Assembly: GCA_963790715.1 (NCBI GenBank)
Contig: CAWBPN010000010.1
Coordinates: forward strand, 372,001-436,000
Reading direction: 5' to 3'
Length of the DNA: 64,000 nucleotides
Source: DCFW01 sp963790715
GTDB taxonomy: Bacteria > Bacteroidota > Bacteroidia > Bacteroidales > Bacteroidaceae
Shown: in pieces, positions 7,926 through 17,532 of the stretch
Numbering within the stretch: the stretch's first letter is position 1
Layout: every line of letters starts with the position of its first letter
Translations under genes and position numbers: made by a program
Notes under the pieces: model-generated
The model's input: the letters and a program-made list of their open reading frames with translations, nothing else
Database searches by the model: none
What the model was told of the DNA's origin: nothing

Positions 7926-10622
7926 ATGAACACGATAGCTGATAATATAAAACAACGCATGTCATTGCGTGAACCGCTTTGCAAAGCTCTTGATGTAGTG
8001 GTAAAACTTACGGATTCCATATCATTAAATAAACAAGGAAAAGATGAAGACAATAAAACTTTCTTGCAAGAAGAGTTGGGGAAAGTAAAGGCTATATGTC
8101 CGTCGTGCACTGATTTTGAGCGTGATTTCCCTTCTTTTGCCTTTTCAATAGCCACTGGTATCGGTAAAACTCGTTTAATGGGAGCTTGTATCGCTTATCT
8201 GTTTTTGAAAAAAAATATCCGGCATTTCTTTGTTTTAGCTCCGAACCTTACCCTATACGAAAAGATGATTCATGACTTCGGCGATATTTCTTATTCAAAA
8301 TATGTCTTTAAAGGTATATCTGAATTTGTTTATAACCAACCGCATATCATTACCGGTGATAATTATGAACAGTCGAAAAGTCTATTCTCAGACAAGGAGA
8401 TACAAATAAATATATTCAATATTGCCAAGTTTAACAGCGACAGCAAAGACAGTAAAAAAGGTATGCCGAAAATGAAAAGGCTATCGGAATATTTAGGCGA
8501 GTCATACTTTGAGTACTTATCAAATTTGGATGACTTGGTTATTTTGATGGATGAAGCGCATCGGTATCATGCAGATGCTTCAAAAAAGGCAATTAATGAG
8601 TTGCGCCCTATTTTAGGATTGGAAATGACAGCCACTCCGATGGATGAAAAAGGTAAAGCATTCAAGAATATCGTATATGAATATAACTTGGCTCAAGCTT
8701 TGGCCGATGGCAAATATGTGAAAAATCCAACTGTAGCAAAACGTAAGAATTTTGAAAAAGGTTCATTGACTGATGAAGAACTTGACAGACTAAAGTTGGA
8801 AGATGCCGTAAGTGTGCATGAAAATACTAAATTGCATCTTGAATTGTATGCAAAGAACAACGACTTGCCGATAGTAAAGCCATTTATATTGGTTATCTGC
8901 AAAAGTATTGGACATGCAACTGAAACGACAGCCATGATTGAAAGTGAATATTTCTTCGGAGGACGGTATAAAGGAAAGGTTTTGCAAATAGACAGTTCAA
9001 CGAAAAAAGATGAAGAGGTTGATCGCTTGTTTGTTTCGTTGGAAGATCCTAAAAATCAAATAGAGATCGTAATTCACGTTAATATGCTGAAAGAGGGATG
9101 GGATGTAACAAATTTATATACGATCGTTCCGTTACGCGCCGCTGATGCACCGGTACTTGTTGAGCAATCAATAGGCAGAGGGCTCAGGCTACCTTATGGT
9201 GGCAGAAGAACCGAAGATAAAGATGTGGATAAATTGACTGTTATAGCACACGAAAACTTTGAAGCTGTATTGGCTGAAGCAAGAAATCCTAAATCAATCT
9301 TAAACAAATTCTCTTTTGTTGAATTGGATGATGAAACGGAGAATGAACCTTCAAAAGTGGTTACTGCTAAAAGCCAAACGGAATTGAAATTTGAAGAACA
9401 ACAGAAGGAAATAGAACATATAGAAAAAGAATATGATAAAAAAGTTGCTCAAAATACTTTAGATGCCCAACGTGCAATATGGAAAGTGTTGCCAACGCTG
9501 AATACCGTTGTCAATAATAAAGAGGAATTAAAGAAGAAAGAAAATATTGAATTCTTAAAAGTCAAAGTCATTGAAGAAATAAATCACAGTGCCGAAAATG
9601 CCGATTCGATGTTTGCAAAGGAGGACGCGGAGAATGCAATAAAACAAGTTGACACCGTAGTGCAAAAAATGGTTGTAGACTTTACAAATAACATTATAGA
9701 GATACCACGCATTGTAATTCAACGCGAAGAAACAAAAGAATCTTTTGAATGGTTTGATTTAGATACAACAAACGATTTTACACTTCCTTTATTACAAGAA
9801 GAAATCATAAGAATGGGATTGGTTGACGGAGAAGTGGAAACATTGCAAGCTGAATCGAGCGGATATTATGGAAAACCTATTGATCAGATTATTGTGCAAT
9901 TAATGAATTACGATGAAATAAATTATGATAATAATTCCGATCTACTTTACCATCTCGCCGGACAAGCATATAATGCTGCTTTAGGTAACTTGGAAGATAA
10001 AAGTAAGATAGCCCAGGTAATTAACCAATTTAGAAAAGTGATTGCAGAAAGAATATACAAGCAAATGATGAATCACTTTTCAATAGCTGTTAAAGGTTTT
10101 GTGAAACCTAAAGTTTTGCCTTTCGATAATATTTTAGATTTGAATCTTACAGAAGTCCAAACTTATGGGTACAGAGATTATAGAGATACAATTACTCCTC
10201 TTTCTTATGTGCGTAAATATATCTTCAGGGGATTTATGAAATCGTATCATCCGGAATGTAAATTTGACAGTTCTACTGAACAGGATTTTGCTTTTGTACT
10301 TGAGAACGACTCAACCGTAATTCGTTGGCTACGTCCAGCCCCAAACCAGTTCAGAATATATTGGGCAAACAATTCAAAGCGTTATGAACCTGACTTCATT
10401 GTTGAGACCAAGGATACAATATATATGATTGAGACGAAAGCGTCAAAAGATGTGAATAATGAGGATGTTCAAGATAAAAAGAAATCTGCGGAAGAATATT
10501 GTAAACGTGCAATGGAATATACTTCTAAAAACGACGGCAAGCTATGGAAATATGTTTTAGTATCGGATGTCTCAGTTTCAAGAAGTGCAAGCTTTGATTA
10601 TATTATGATAAAGAATTTGTAA
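7926..10622 (+). CDS. Type III-like restriction subunit Res (helicase-nuclease)
   Basis: 898-residue DEAD/DEAH ATPase fused to a nuclease. Walker A ATGIGKT is at about residues 76-82, DEAH at 209-212, MTATP shortly after, and helicase motif VI SIGRGLRLPYGGR in the middle. The C-terminal domain has the PD-(D/E)xK signature: Asp823 in EPDF, then Glu836 and Lys838 in IETKAS. This is the standard type III Res arrangement: ATP-driven translocation followed by cleavage of unmodified DNA, normally in complex with Mod. ATG at 7926, 4 nt after the previous stop, is preferred to the upstream TTG that overlaps it. It is the last gene of the operon; 98 bp separate it from ung, which has its own promoter-like element. 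Confidence 0.9.
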   Translation: MNTIADNIKQRMSLREPLCKALDVVVKLTDSISLNKQGKDEDNKTFLQEELGKVKAICPSCTDFERDFPSFAFSIATGIGKTRLMGACIAYLFLKKNIRHFFVLAPNLTLYEKMIHDFGDISYSKYVFKGISEFVYNQPHIITGDNYEQSKSLFSDKEIQINIFNIAKFNSDSKDSKKGMPKMKRLSEYLGESYFEYLSNLDDLVILMDEAHRYHADASKKAINELRPILGLEMTATPMDEKGKAFKNIVYEYNLAQALADGKYVKNPTVAKRKNFEKGSLTDEELDRLKLEDAVSVHENTKLHLELYAKNNDLPIVKPFILVICKSIGHATETTAMIESEYFFGGRYKGKVLQIDSSTKKDEEVDRLFVSLEDPKNQIEIVIHVNMLKEGWDVTNLYTIVPLRAADAPVLVEQSIGRGLRLPYGGRRTEDKDVDKLTVIAHENFEAVLAEARNPKSILNKFSFVELDDETENEPSKVVTAKSQTELKFEEQQKEIEHIEKEYDKKVAQNTLDAQRAIWKVLPTLNTVVNNKEELKKKENIEFLKVKVIEEINHSAENADSMFAKEDAENAIKQVDTVVQKMVVDFTNNIIEIPRIVIQREETKESFEWFDLDTTNDFTLPLLQEEIIRMGLVDGEVETLQAESSGYYGKPIDQIIVQLMNYDEINYDNNSDLLYHLAGQAYNAALGNLEDKSKIAQVINQFRKVIAERIYKQMMNHFSIAVKGFVKPKVLPFDNILDLNLTEVQTYGYRDYRDTITPLSYVRKYIFRGFMKSYHPECKFDSSTEQDFAFVLENDSTVIRWLRPAPNQFRIYWANNSKRYEPDFIVETKDTIYMIETKASKDVNNEDVQDKKKSAEEYCKRAMEYTSKNDGKLWKYVLVSDVSVSRSASFDYIMIKNL

Positions 10623-10696
10623 ATAATGAACTTCGATCCAAACGCAAGTAAGCAAAATATATCAAAGCATAATGCCATCACATAACAAATAATCCG

Positions 10697-10704
10697 TATA
10701 TTTG
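10697..10704 (+). promoter_or_regulatory. -7 element upstream of ung
   Basis: TATATTTG matches the Bacteroidota -7 consensus TAnnTTTG, 16 bp before the ung start codon. No clear -33 TTTG is visible at the expected distance. It suggests that ung is transcribed separately from the defence operon. Confidence 0.45.
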
Positions 10705-10720
10705 TAACAAAAGTTATCTT

Positions 10721-11383
10721 ATGAACGTAAATATTGAAGAGAGTTGGAAACAACATTTACATGATGAATTCAATAAACCGTATTTTGCGGCGCTTACTCA
10801 ATTCGTAAAAGAAGAATATTCTCATTATACATGCTATCCTCCGGGAAAACTTATATTTAATGCTTTTAATTCTTGTCCGTTTGATAAGGTGAAAGTCGTG
10901 CTTATCGGTCAAGACCCTTACCACGAACCGGGACAGGCTCATGGGCTGTGCTTCTCGGTAAACGACGGAGTGCAGTTTCCGCCTTCGTTACAAAATATAT
11001 TCAAAGAAATTGAAAGTGACTTGGGAACACCTGTACCACGTAGTGGTAACTTGCAACGTTGGGCTGAACAAGGTATGTTTCTACTCAACTCTACTCTTAC
11101 CGTCAGGGCACATCAGGCAGCTTCACATCAAGGACGCGGTTGGGAAACGTTCACAGATGCTGTCATAAAAGTGCTTAGCGAACAAAAAGAACATTTGGTA
11201 TTTATGCTATGGGGAAGCTACGCTATCAAAAAGGGTCTGCTAATTGACCAACATAAGCACTTTGTTCTCACCTCAGCCCACCCTTCTCCATTATCGGCTT
11301 ATCGTGGTTTTTTCGGCAACAAACATTTCAGTAAAGCAAACGCATGGCTAACTGCACAAGGCGAAAAGCCTATCGTGTGGTAG
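10721..11383 (+). CDS. ung: Uracil-DNA glycosylase
   Basis: Family 1 uracil-DNA glycosylase (220 aa, normal length), which removes uracil from DNA to start base-excision repair. The water-activating motif GQDPYHEPGQAHGL and the C-terminal DNA-intercalation motif HPSPLSAYRGFFG are both intact, as is the middle motif LLNSTLTV. Its 3' end overlaps the convergently transcribed HAD gene by 14 bp. GC content rises here compared with the defence operon, marking the return to core genome. Confidence 0.97.
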   Translation: MNVNIEESWKQHLHDEFNKPYFAALTQFVKEEYSHYTCYPPGKLIFNAFNSCPFDKVKVVLIGQDPYHEPGQAHGLCFSVNDGVQFPPSLQNIFKEIESDLGTPVPRSGNLQRWAEQGMFLLNSTLTVRAHQAASHQGRGWETFTDAVIKVLSEQKEHLVFMLWGSYAIKKGLLIDQHKHFVLTSAHPSPLSAYRGFFGNKHFSKANAWLTAQGEKPIVW

Positions 11384-12110
11384 CAGTAAGTGCCTCGCGT
11401 ATATCAGACCATTGTTCGCTGAAAGCGTTCATTGACGGCAACAGCATGTCGGCTCCTGCATTCCATAACACTTTATCGTCCATAGGTCCTGTGTTGACCG
11501 CAAGTGTGAATATGCCTGCCCTGTGGCCTGCTTCCACTCCAAGAGGAGCATTCTCTACAACCATAGCCTCATCGGGCGATAGTTTCCCTTTCTTCAATGC
11601 CATTAAATACGGCTCAGGATTAGGTTTGCCAATCTTCACATCGAAAGCTGTAACCATTAATTCTTTATGAAAGATGTTCGGAAAGTTCTTATTTAAACTA
11701 CCGAGCAATGTTTTTTGTCCCGAACCCGTAACTACCATAATTGTATAACCGTCAGCTTTTATTTGCTGCAACACTTCCAACGCTCCCGGCATACGGTCGG
11801 CAGGCGGATTACTTGCAAATTCGGTTGTCTTTTGTTTATATATATTCTTTATCTCTTCCTCTGTGGCATCGCGTCCCCATGTACGGCGTGCCACTATATT
11901 AATGGTACCGGCACCGGTGCGTCCTTCGTGCAGGTAGGCTTCTTCCATGCTCATCGGCAAACCGTTTTGCTCCATAATCTTATGCCACGATGTTGCATGA
12001 TAAGGCATTGAATTGAATAAAACGCCGTCCATGTCGAACAACACGGCTTTAACGTTCATCTTTGAATAATGATGAACCTCCAAATATTTCTTTATGTTAT
12101 CGTTATACAT
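11370..12110 (-). CDS. HAD-family phosphatase, beta-phosphoglucomutase-like
   Basis: 246-residue haloacid-dehalogenase hydrolase, subfamily IA. Motif I is DMDGVLF (nucleophile Asp and the acid/base Asp two residues on), motif II is VVTGSG, and the C-terminal part has KPNPEPYLMAL and VVENAPLGVEAG. The cap region with HEGRTGAGTIN fits the beta-phosphoglucomutase/sugar-phosphatase group. Substrate cannot be read from sequence; a phosphorylated sugar is likely. The ATG at 12110 gives a 17-residue extension before a second possible ATG at 12059; I recall similar extensions in Bacteroidales homologues and keep the longer form. Convergent with ung, overlapping by 14 bp. Confidence 0.88.
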   Translation of the reverse strand: MYNDNIKKYLEVHHYSKMNVKAVLFDMDGVLFNSMPYHATSWHKIMEQNGLPMSMEEAYLHEGRTGAGTINIVARRTWGRDATEEEIKNIYKQKTTEFASNPPADRMPGALEVLQQIKADGYTIMVVTGSGQKTLLGSLNKNFPNIFHKELMVTAFDVKIGKPNPEPYLMALKKGKLSPDEAMVVENAPLGVEAGHRAGIFTLAVNTGPMDDKVLWNAGADMLLPSMNAFSEQWSDIREALTATTR

Positions 12111-12123
12111 TAATATAAACTAA

Positions 12124-12157
12124 AAAAAGCTGCCCTGTGTGTTTAGAGCAGCTTTTT
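12124..12157 (-). terminator. Terminator downstream of pgi
   Basis: Inverted repeat AAAAAGCTGC / GCAGCTTTTT with a 14-nt loop, lying 13 bp after the pgi stop. On the reverse strand it is followed by a run of T, as for an intrinsic terminator. It separates the lysS-gpsA-pgi unit from the HAD gene. Confidence 0.75.
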
Positions 12158-12169
12158 ATATATGATTTA

Positions 12170-13510
12170 TTATTTGTTCAATTTTGCCTGAATGGCTTTA
12201 GATTCTGCTTCGTAACCCGGTTTATTAAGCAAAGCGAACATATTCTTCTTGTAAGCTTCAACGCCCGGTTGGTTAAACGGATTAACTCCAAGAATATAAC
12301 CGCTGACACCGCAAGCTTTCTCAAAGAAGTACAGCAACTGTCCGATGTAATATTCATTAAGTAACGGAACACTGATGTGAACATTTGGTACTCCACCGTC
12401 GACATGGGCTAATTGCGTACCCAATTCTGCCATTTTGTTTACTTCGTCCACACGCTTGCCTGCCAAGAAATTCAATCCGTCAAGATTTTCTTTGTCACTC
12501 GGTACATGCAACTCGCGATTAGGCTTCTCGATAGAGATAACAGTTTCGAAGATAGAGCGTTCGCCTTCTTGGATCCATTGTCCCATTGAATGAAGATCGG
12601 TTGTGAAATCAACGGCAGCAGGGAATATACCATTATGGTCTTTGCCTTCGCTTTCGCCGTATAGTTGTTTCCACCATTCGGCAACATAATGCAATTTAGG
12701 GTGGAAGTTAACCAATATCTCAGTCTTTTTGCCAGAAGCGTAAAGAGCATTACGCACTGCTGCATAAGCATTGGCGATATTGTCGGGAGCACTTAACTCT
12801 TTCTCCATATCGGCAGCACCTTCAATCAATTTATCAATATCATATCCTGCAATTGCAATTGGCAACAAGCCCACCGGAGTAAGCACCGAGAAACGTCCGC
12901 CTACATTGTCTGGAATGATAAAAGATTTATATCCTTCCTTGTCGGCAGTGACACGCGCAGCTCCTTTTTCGGCATCGGTTATTGCCACGATAACATCGCG
13001 AGCTTCGTCTTTGCCACGTTGGTCTTCACATTGTTTCTTCAACAGTCTGAAAGTCAAAGCCGTTTCGGTTGTAGTTCCGGATTTTGAAATATTAATTATG
13101 CCGAACTTCTTATTTGCCAAATATTCCGTCAACTCACAAAGATAATCCTCACTGATATTATTACCGGCAAATACTATAACAGGATTTCCTGCCTTTTTGT
13201 CCTTAAGCCAGGCAAAACTATTGTTAAGTGCCTCAATCACCGCGCGCGCGCCTAAATAACTTCCGCCGATACCTGCAACAACAACGACTTCGCAATTGTC
13301 ACGCAATACTTTAGCTGTAGACCTTAAATCGTCACGCAATGACTTTGAAATAGAAGACGGCAAATGAAGCCATCCCAAAAAATCATTTCCTTTACCTGTG
13401 CCGTTTTCCAACGCATCGTTTGCTGCCTTAATTTGAGCTTCATAACTCTTGACAGTCTCTTTTTTAATAAAATCGAAAGTTTTTTCGATGTTTAAACTAA
13501 TACTTTTCAT
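12170..13510 (-). CDS. pgi: Glucose-6-phosphate isomerase
   Basis: Interconverts glucose 6-phosphate and fructose 6-phosphate in glycolysis and gluconeogenesis. The 446-residue length matches the short bacterial PGI type. Visible motifs are VVAGIGGSYLGARAV (sugar-phosphate binding), ISKSGTTTET (phosphate loop), GESEGKDHNGIFP (catalytic Glu region) and FNQPGVEAYKKNMF with the catalytic Lys near the C-terminus. ATG at 13510 was chosen; a TTG two codons upstream also keeps the frame. It is the last gene of the lysS-gpsA-pgi unit and starts 11 bp after the gpsA stop. Confidence 0.97.
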   Translation of the reverse strand: MKSISLNIEKTFDFIKKETVKSYEAQIKAANDALENGTGKGNDFLGWLHLPSSISKSLRDDLRSTAKVLRDNCEVVVVAGIGGSYLGARAVIEALNNSFAWLKDKKAGNPVIVFAGNNISEDYLCELTEYLANKKFGIINISKSGTTTETALTFRLLKKQCEDQRGKDEARDVIVAITDAEKGAARVTADKEGYKSFIIPDNVGGRFSVLTPVGLLPIAIAGYDIDKLIEGAADMEKELSAPDNIANAYAAVRNALYASGKKTEILVNFHPKLHYVAEWWKQLYGESEGKDHNGIFPAAVDFTTDLHSMGQWIQEGERSIFETVISIEKPNRELHVPSDKENLDGLNFLAGKRVDEVNKMAELGTQLAHVDGGVPNVHISVPLLNEYYIGQLLYFFEKACGVSGYILGVNPFNQPGVEAYKKNMFALLNKPGYEAESKAIQAKLNK

Positions 13511-13521
13511 AATCAATCTAT

Positions 13522-14520
13522 TTACCTAAATGAGTCTGTTAACAATTTTATTTCGCTTACCGGAGATATGCGCTCGTAAAGGATGTTGTAAACGGCATCC
13601 AAAATAGGCATATTCACATGATAATGTTTATTTATCTCCTTTATGCACTTTGTTCCATAATATCCTTCGGCAATCATCTCCATCTCTATCTGTGCCGTCT
13701 TCACGGAATATCCCTTACCTATCATCGTGCCAAATGTACGGTTGCGGCTAAAATTCGAATATGACGTTACGAGCAAATCTCCCAAATAAACCGAGTCATC
13801 GACATTACGCCTAATAGGATGAACAGCATCAAGAAAACGGTTTATCTCCTGCAAAGCATTGCTCATTAACACTGCTTGAAAGTTATCACCATATTTCAAC
13901 CCGCTGCAAATGCCGGCCGCTATAGCATATACATTCTTCAGCACCGAACTATATTCTACGCCTCTAACATCATCGCTGACAGACGTTTTGATATAAAAAC
14001 TCGATAAGCGGTGCGCAAACAGTTCAGCCTTGGACATGTCACTGCATGCGATAGTGAGATACGACAACCTCTCAAGTGCCACCTCTTCGGCATGACACGG
14101 ACCCCCGATAACTGCAATGTTTTCTTCCGGTATCCTGTACTCTCGCGACAGATATTCTGAAACAATAAGGTTGTCATCAGGCACTATACCTTTAATGGCA
14201 GTGATAATGAACTTGTCCTTTATCCTGACTTTCAACTTTTTAAGATAGCCCTTCAGATAAGGAGACGGCGACACAAAAATAAGCGTATCGCAATCTTTCA
14301 CTACATCATTAATATCTGCAGAGAACATTATGCGCTCCAAATCGAATTTGACAGATGTAAGATAAGCCGGATTATGTCCAAGGCGCTTGAAATCCTCTAT
14401 CCGATCTTCGCGATGAATATACCAGTGAATTGAGTCATTGCCTTGTTCCAAGACAATCTTGGCAATTGCTGTTGCCCAACTTCCTCCACCAATAATTGCT
14501 ATATTACCGGGTAATACCAT
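13522..14520 (-). CDS. gpsA: NAD(P)+-dependent glycerol-3-phosphate dehydrogenase
   Basis: Reduces dihydroxyacetone phosphate to sn-glycerol 3-phosphate for phospholipid synthesis. The N-terminal dinucleotide loop IGGGSWATAIAKI is at about residues 9-21. VSPSPYLKGYLKK and IGGPCHAEEVA follow, and the catalytic Lys lies in SVLKNVYAIAAGI. Length (332 aa) is normal. Its start codon directly abuts the lysS stop, so lysS, gpsA and pgi are very likely one transcript, an arrangement I recall from Bacteroidales genomes. Confidence 0.96.
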   Translation of the reverse strand: MVLPGNIAIIGGGSWATAIAKIVLEQGNDSIHWYIHREDRIEDFKRLGHNPAYLTSVKFDLERIMFSADINDVVKDCDTLIFVSPSPYLKGYLKKLKVRIKDKFIITAIKGIVPDDNLIVSEYLSREYRIPEENIAVIGGPCHAEEVALERLSYLTIACSDMSKAELFAHRLSSFYIKTSVSDDVRGVEYSSVLKNVYAIAAGICSGLKYGDNFQAVLMSNALQEINRFLDAVHPIRRNVDDSVYLGDLLVTSYSNFSRNRTFGTMIGKGYSVKTAQIEMEMIAEGYYGTKCIKEINKHYHVNMPILDAVYNILYERISPVSEIKLLTDSFR

Positions 14521-16260
14521 TTATTGAATTTTCTGCTGCCATGCGACTACATCGTCAACACTAATTTTACATAGTTGAAGCTTATACTTTTTATTCACTC
14601 CATTAATTTCCATGTGTAATTTCTGAGGATTAATATCTTTCATATCATTTATCACATTATATCCTGCTTTCTGTATAGCCGGCACCCACTCTTCAGGAAC
14701 ACCTATTGCAGTATACTTTTCTACAGAATCCTTCTTAATGACTCTCTCAGGGCGCATTTGCGGAAAGAACAACACTTCCTGTATCGTTGTTTGTCCGGTC
14801 ATCAACATCACCAAACGATCCATGCCGATACCCATACCTGACGTAGGAGGCATTCCGTATTCAAGAGCACGTACGAAATCCTTATCTATAAACATTGCTT
14901 CATCGTCTCCTTTCTCGCTCAACTTCAATTGCTCCTGAAAACGACCTAACTGGTCAATAGGGTCATTCAACTCCGAATAAGCATTACACAATTCCTTTCC
15001 GTTGACCATCAATTCAAAACGCTCTGTAAGATTCGGATTGTTGCGGTGACGCTTACACAAAGGTGACATTTCAATAGGATAATCGGTGATAAATGTAGGT
15101 TGAATATATGTACCTTCACAAAATTCGCCGAAGATTTCATCTATCAACTTGCCCTTGCCCATCGTATCGTCAATCTGCATATTGAGTTTTTTGCAAACTT
15201 CGCGTATCTGGTCTTCATCCATATCAGTAAGTTCATAACCGGTCTTTTCCTTAATGCTGTCAAGCATTGTTATACGCTTGTACGGAGCCTTGAAGTTTAT
15301 TACATTATCGCCACTTTTCACCTCTGTAGTACCGTTTACGTCAACACAAATTTTTTCAAGCATGGTTTCGGTAAACTTCATCATCCAATTATAATCCTTA
15401 TACTGCACATATATCTCCATGCAAGTAAACTCCGGATTATGAAAGCGATCCATTCCTTCGTTGCGGAAATTCTTCGAGAATTCATATACTCCTTCAAAAC
15501 CGCCGACTATCAAGCGTTTAAGATAAAGCTCACATGCAATACGAAGATATAAATCAATATTCAATGAATTGTGATGTGTGATAAACGGACGTGCTGCAGC
15601 CCCGCCGGGAATACTTTGCAGAATAGGCGTTTCAACTTCAATATAACCTTTTGTGTTGAAATACTCGCGCATGGATTCATATGTCTTTGCACGTTTTATG
15701 AAAATATCTTTTACTCCCTCGTTAACCACCAAATCTACATAACGTTGGCGGTAACGCTGTTCAGGATCATCAAACTTGTCATAAGCGACACCGTCTTTAT
15801 ACTTGACTATTGGTAACGGACGTATGCTCTTAGAGAGTATAGTCAACTTTTTTGCATGAACGGTTATTTCGCCCATCTGTGTTTTGAATACAAATCCTTC
15901 GATGCCTATGAAATCTCCCAAATCAAGCAGACGTTTGAACACCTTATTATACATATCGGTATGTTCGGCATCAGGACAAATATCATCGCGTGTGACATAT
16001 ACCTGAATACGCCCCTTTGAATCTTGCAACTCCACAAATGAAGCCTTGCCCATAACACGACGGCTCATTATTCGTCCCGCAATACTAACCTGACGCGGCT
16101 CTTCACCATCAACTAAATCTTTGTATTCTTTCTTTATATCGGTTGAAAATGCATTCGTTACATACTCATCTGCCGGATAGGGATTAATCCCCATTTCACG
16201 CAACTCTTTCAAATTATTACGTCTTATAACCTCTTGTTCACTTAAATCTAATAGATCCAT
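14521..16260 (-). CDS. lysS: Lysyl-tRNA synthetase, class II
   Basis: Charges tRNA-Lys. The 579-residue protein has the N-terminal OB-fold anticodon-binding domain (about residues 55-170) and the class II catalytic core. Motif 1 region is RYRQRYVDLV, motif 2 is NEGMDRFHNPEF, and motif 3 is GMGIGMDRLVML. A ~75-residue C-terminal extension after motif 3 is present, as in other Bacteroidota LysS. First gene of the lysS-gpsA-pgi unit. A -7-like TATTTTTG lies 33 bp upstream. Confidence 0.97.
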   Translation of the reverse strand: MDLLDLSEQEVIRRNNLKELREMGINPYPADEYVTNAFSTDIKKEYKDLVDGEEPRQVSIAGRIMSRRVMGKASFVELQDSKGRIQVYVTRDDICPDAEHTDMYNKVFKRLLDLGDFIGIEGFVFKTQMGEITVHAKKLTILSKSIRPLPIVKYKDGVAYDKFDDPEQRYRQRYVDLVVNEGVKDIFIKRAKTYESMREYFNTKGYIEVETPILQSIPGGAAARPFITHHNSLNIDLYLRIACELYLKRLIVGGFEGVYEFSKNFRNEGMDRFHNPEFTCMEIYVQYKDYNWMMKFTETMLEKICVDVNGTTEVKSGDNVINFKAPYKRITMLDSIKEKTGYELTDMDEDQIREVCKKLNMQIDDTMGKGKLIDEIFGEFCEGTYIQPTFITDYPIEMSPLCKRHRNNPNLTERFELMVNGKELCNAYSELNDPIDQLGRFQEQLKLSEKGDDEAMFIDKDFVRALEYGMPPTSGMGIGMDRLVMLMTGQTTIQEVLFFPQMRPERVIKKDSVEKYTAIGVPEEWVPAIQKAGYNVINDMKDINPQKLHMEINGVNKKYKLQLCKISVDDVVAWQQKIQ

Positions 16261-16292
16261 TTTCTACACTTCCATTAAAATAAATTATTCTG

Positions 16293-16300
16293 CAAAAATA
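16293..16300 (-). promoter_or_regulatory. -7 element upstream of lysS
   Basis: Read on the reverse strand, TATTTTTG fits TAnnTTTG and stands 33 bp before the lysS start. No convincing -33 partner is visible. Confidence 0.4.
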
Positions 16301-16338
16301 TAAAATACTTTGAAAACGCCCGTCTATTTATATAAAAT

Positions 16339-17412
16339 TCACATCCTGACGGTCTTGCTCAACAAGTAATAGTCAAGCAAAGTTATTGCAGCCATTGCTT
16401 CAACAATAGGTACTGCCCTCGGTAACACACACGGATCGTGACGTCCGCGTGATGTGGATAACACACTATTGCCTTTAATATCAACGGTAGGCTGCTCCTT
16501 TAATATTGTAGCCACAGGTTTGAATGCCACACGGAAATATATGTCATTGCCATTACTTATTCCTCCCTGTATTCCTCCTGAACGATTGGTTAAAGTTGTA
16601 ATCTTGCCGTTCTTCGAAGTAAATATATCATTCTGCTGTGAGCCGTAAAGGTCCATATTGCCGAAACCTTGTCCGTATTCAAAGCCTTTGCATGCATTAA
16701 TACCAAGCATTGCTGCTCCTAAAGCCGCATGTAGCTTACCAAAGACCGGTTCGCCCAAACCTACGGGGCAACCTTTTACAACACAACGTATAACGCCGCC
16801 TATTGTGTCACCGTCATATTTTGCTTTTGAAATCAAAGTAGCCATCTCCTCCGCTTTACCGGCATCCGGACAACGTACGGGATTATCTTCTATCTTGCTC
16901 AAATCCAAATCCGTATAATCCTTGTCAAGGCGGATATTGCCTACCTGCTCTGTATAAGCAATAATGCTAACACCGATTTGCTTCAATGCCAACTTAGCCA
17001 ACGCACCGGCAACAACACGTGATATGGTTTCTCGCGCCGAAGCACGTCCACCTCCGCGATAATCGCGTATTCCATATTTCGCTTGATATGTATAATCGGC
17101 ATGTGACGGCCTGTACACATCCTTTATGTTTTCATAATCGTTTGAGTGTTGATTTGTATTCCAAACAATAAAACCTATTGGGCAACCGGTGGATTTTCCT
17201 TCAAAAATACCGGAAAGGAACTCGACTTTGTCAGGTTCTTTGCGGTTGGTTGTCAATTTCGATTGACCTGGTCTACGGCGATCAAGCTCGTGTTGAATGA
17301 AATCTTCATCAATATCAATACCTGCCGGATAACCATCAATAACACCTCCAATACCCTTGCCGTGCGATTCACCGAAGCCGGTTAATTTATATATGTTTCC
17401 AAAAGTATTCAT
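16339..17412 (-). CDS. aroC: Chorismate synthase
   Basis: Last step of the shikimate pathway: 5-enolpyruvylshikimate 3-phosphate to chorismate, with reduced FMN. Signatures are GESHGKGIGGVIDGYPAG near the N-terminus, RRPGQSKLTTNR, SHADYTYQAKYGIRDYRGGG and RASARET, then SRGRHDPCVLPRAVPIVEAM at the C-terminus. ATG at 17412 was chosen because MNTFGN is the usual family start; the in-frame TTG four codons upstream is unlikely. Length 357 aa is standard. Monocistronic by layout and divergent from the PHP gene. Confidence 0.97.
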   Translation of the reverse strand: MNTFGNIYKLTGFGESHGKGIGGVIDGYPAGIDIDEDFIQHELDRRRPGQSKLTTNRKEPDKVEFLSGIFEGKSTGCPIGFIVWNTNQHSNDYENIKDVYRPSHADYTYQAKYGIRDYRGGGRASARETISRVVAGALAKLALKQIGVSIIAYTEQVGNIRLDKDYTDLDLSKIEDNPVRCPDAGKAEEMATLISKAKYDGDTIGGVIRCVVKGCPVGLGEPVFGKLHAALGAAMLGINACKGFEYGQGFGNMDLYGSQQNDIFTSKNGKITTLTNRSGGIQGGISNGNDIYFRVAFKPVATILKEQPTVDIKGNSVLSTSRGRHDPCVLPRAVPIVEAMAAITLLDYYLLSKTVRM

Positions 17413-17443
17413 AAATATATTCAATAATACGTTTATTACTTTG

Positions 17444-17451
17444 CAAAAATA
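17444..17451 (-). promoter_or_regulatory. -7 element upstream of aroC
   Basis: Reverse-strand TATTTTTG, fitting TAnnTTTG, 32 bp before the aroC ATG. The -33 element is not evident. Confidence 0.4.
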
Positions 17452-17532
17452 ATAAAATAATATCTTTTTTCCGTAATTTCGCAGAGGAAATAGTAAGATG
17501 ACACTAAATATGCCATTAATTGCAAAAACAGA

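Noticed and set aside
1..10622. Naming the defence operon DISARM or BREX.
   Set aside because: There is no DrmA/DrmB pair, PLD nuclease, BrxC/PglZ or other hallmark gene; only the SNF2 helicase and a methyltransferase are shared in kind.
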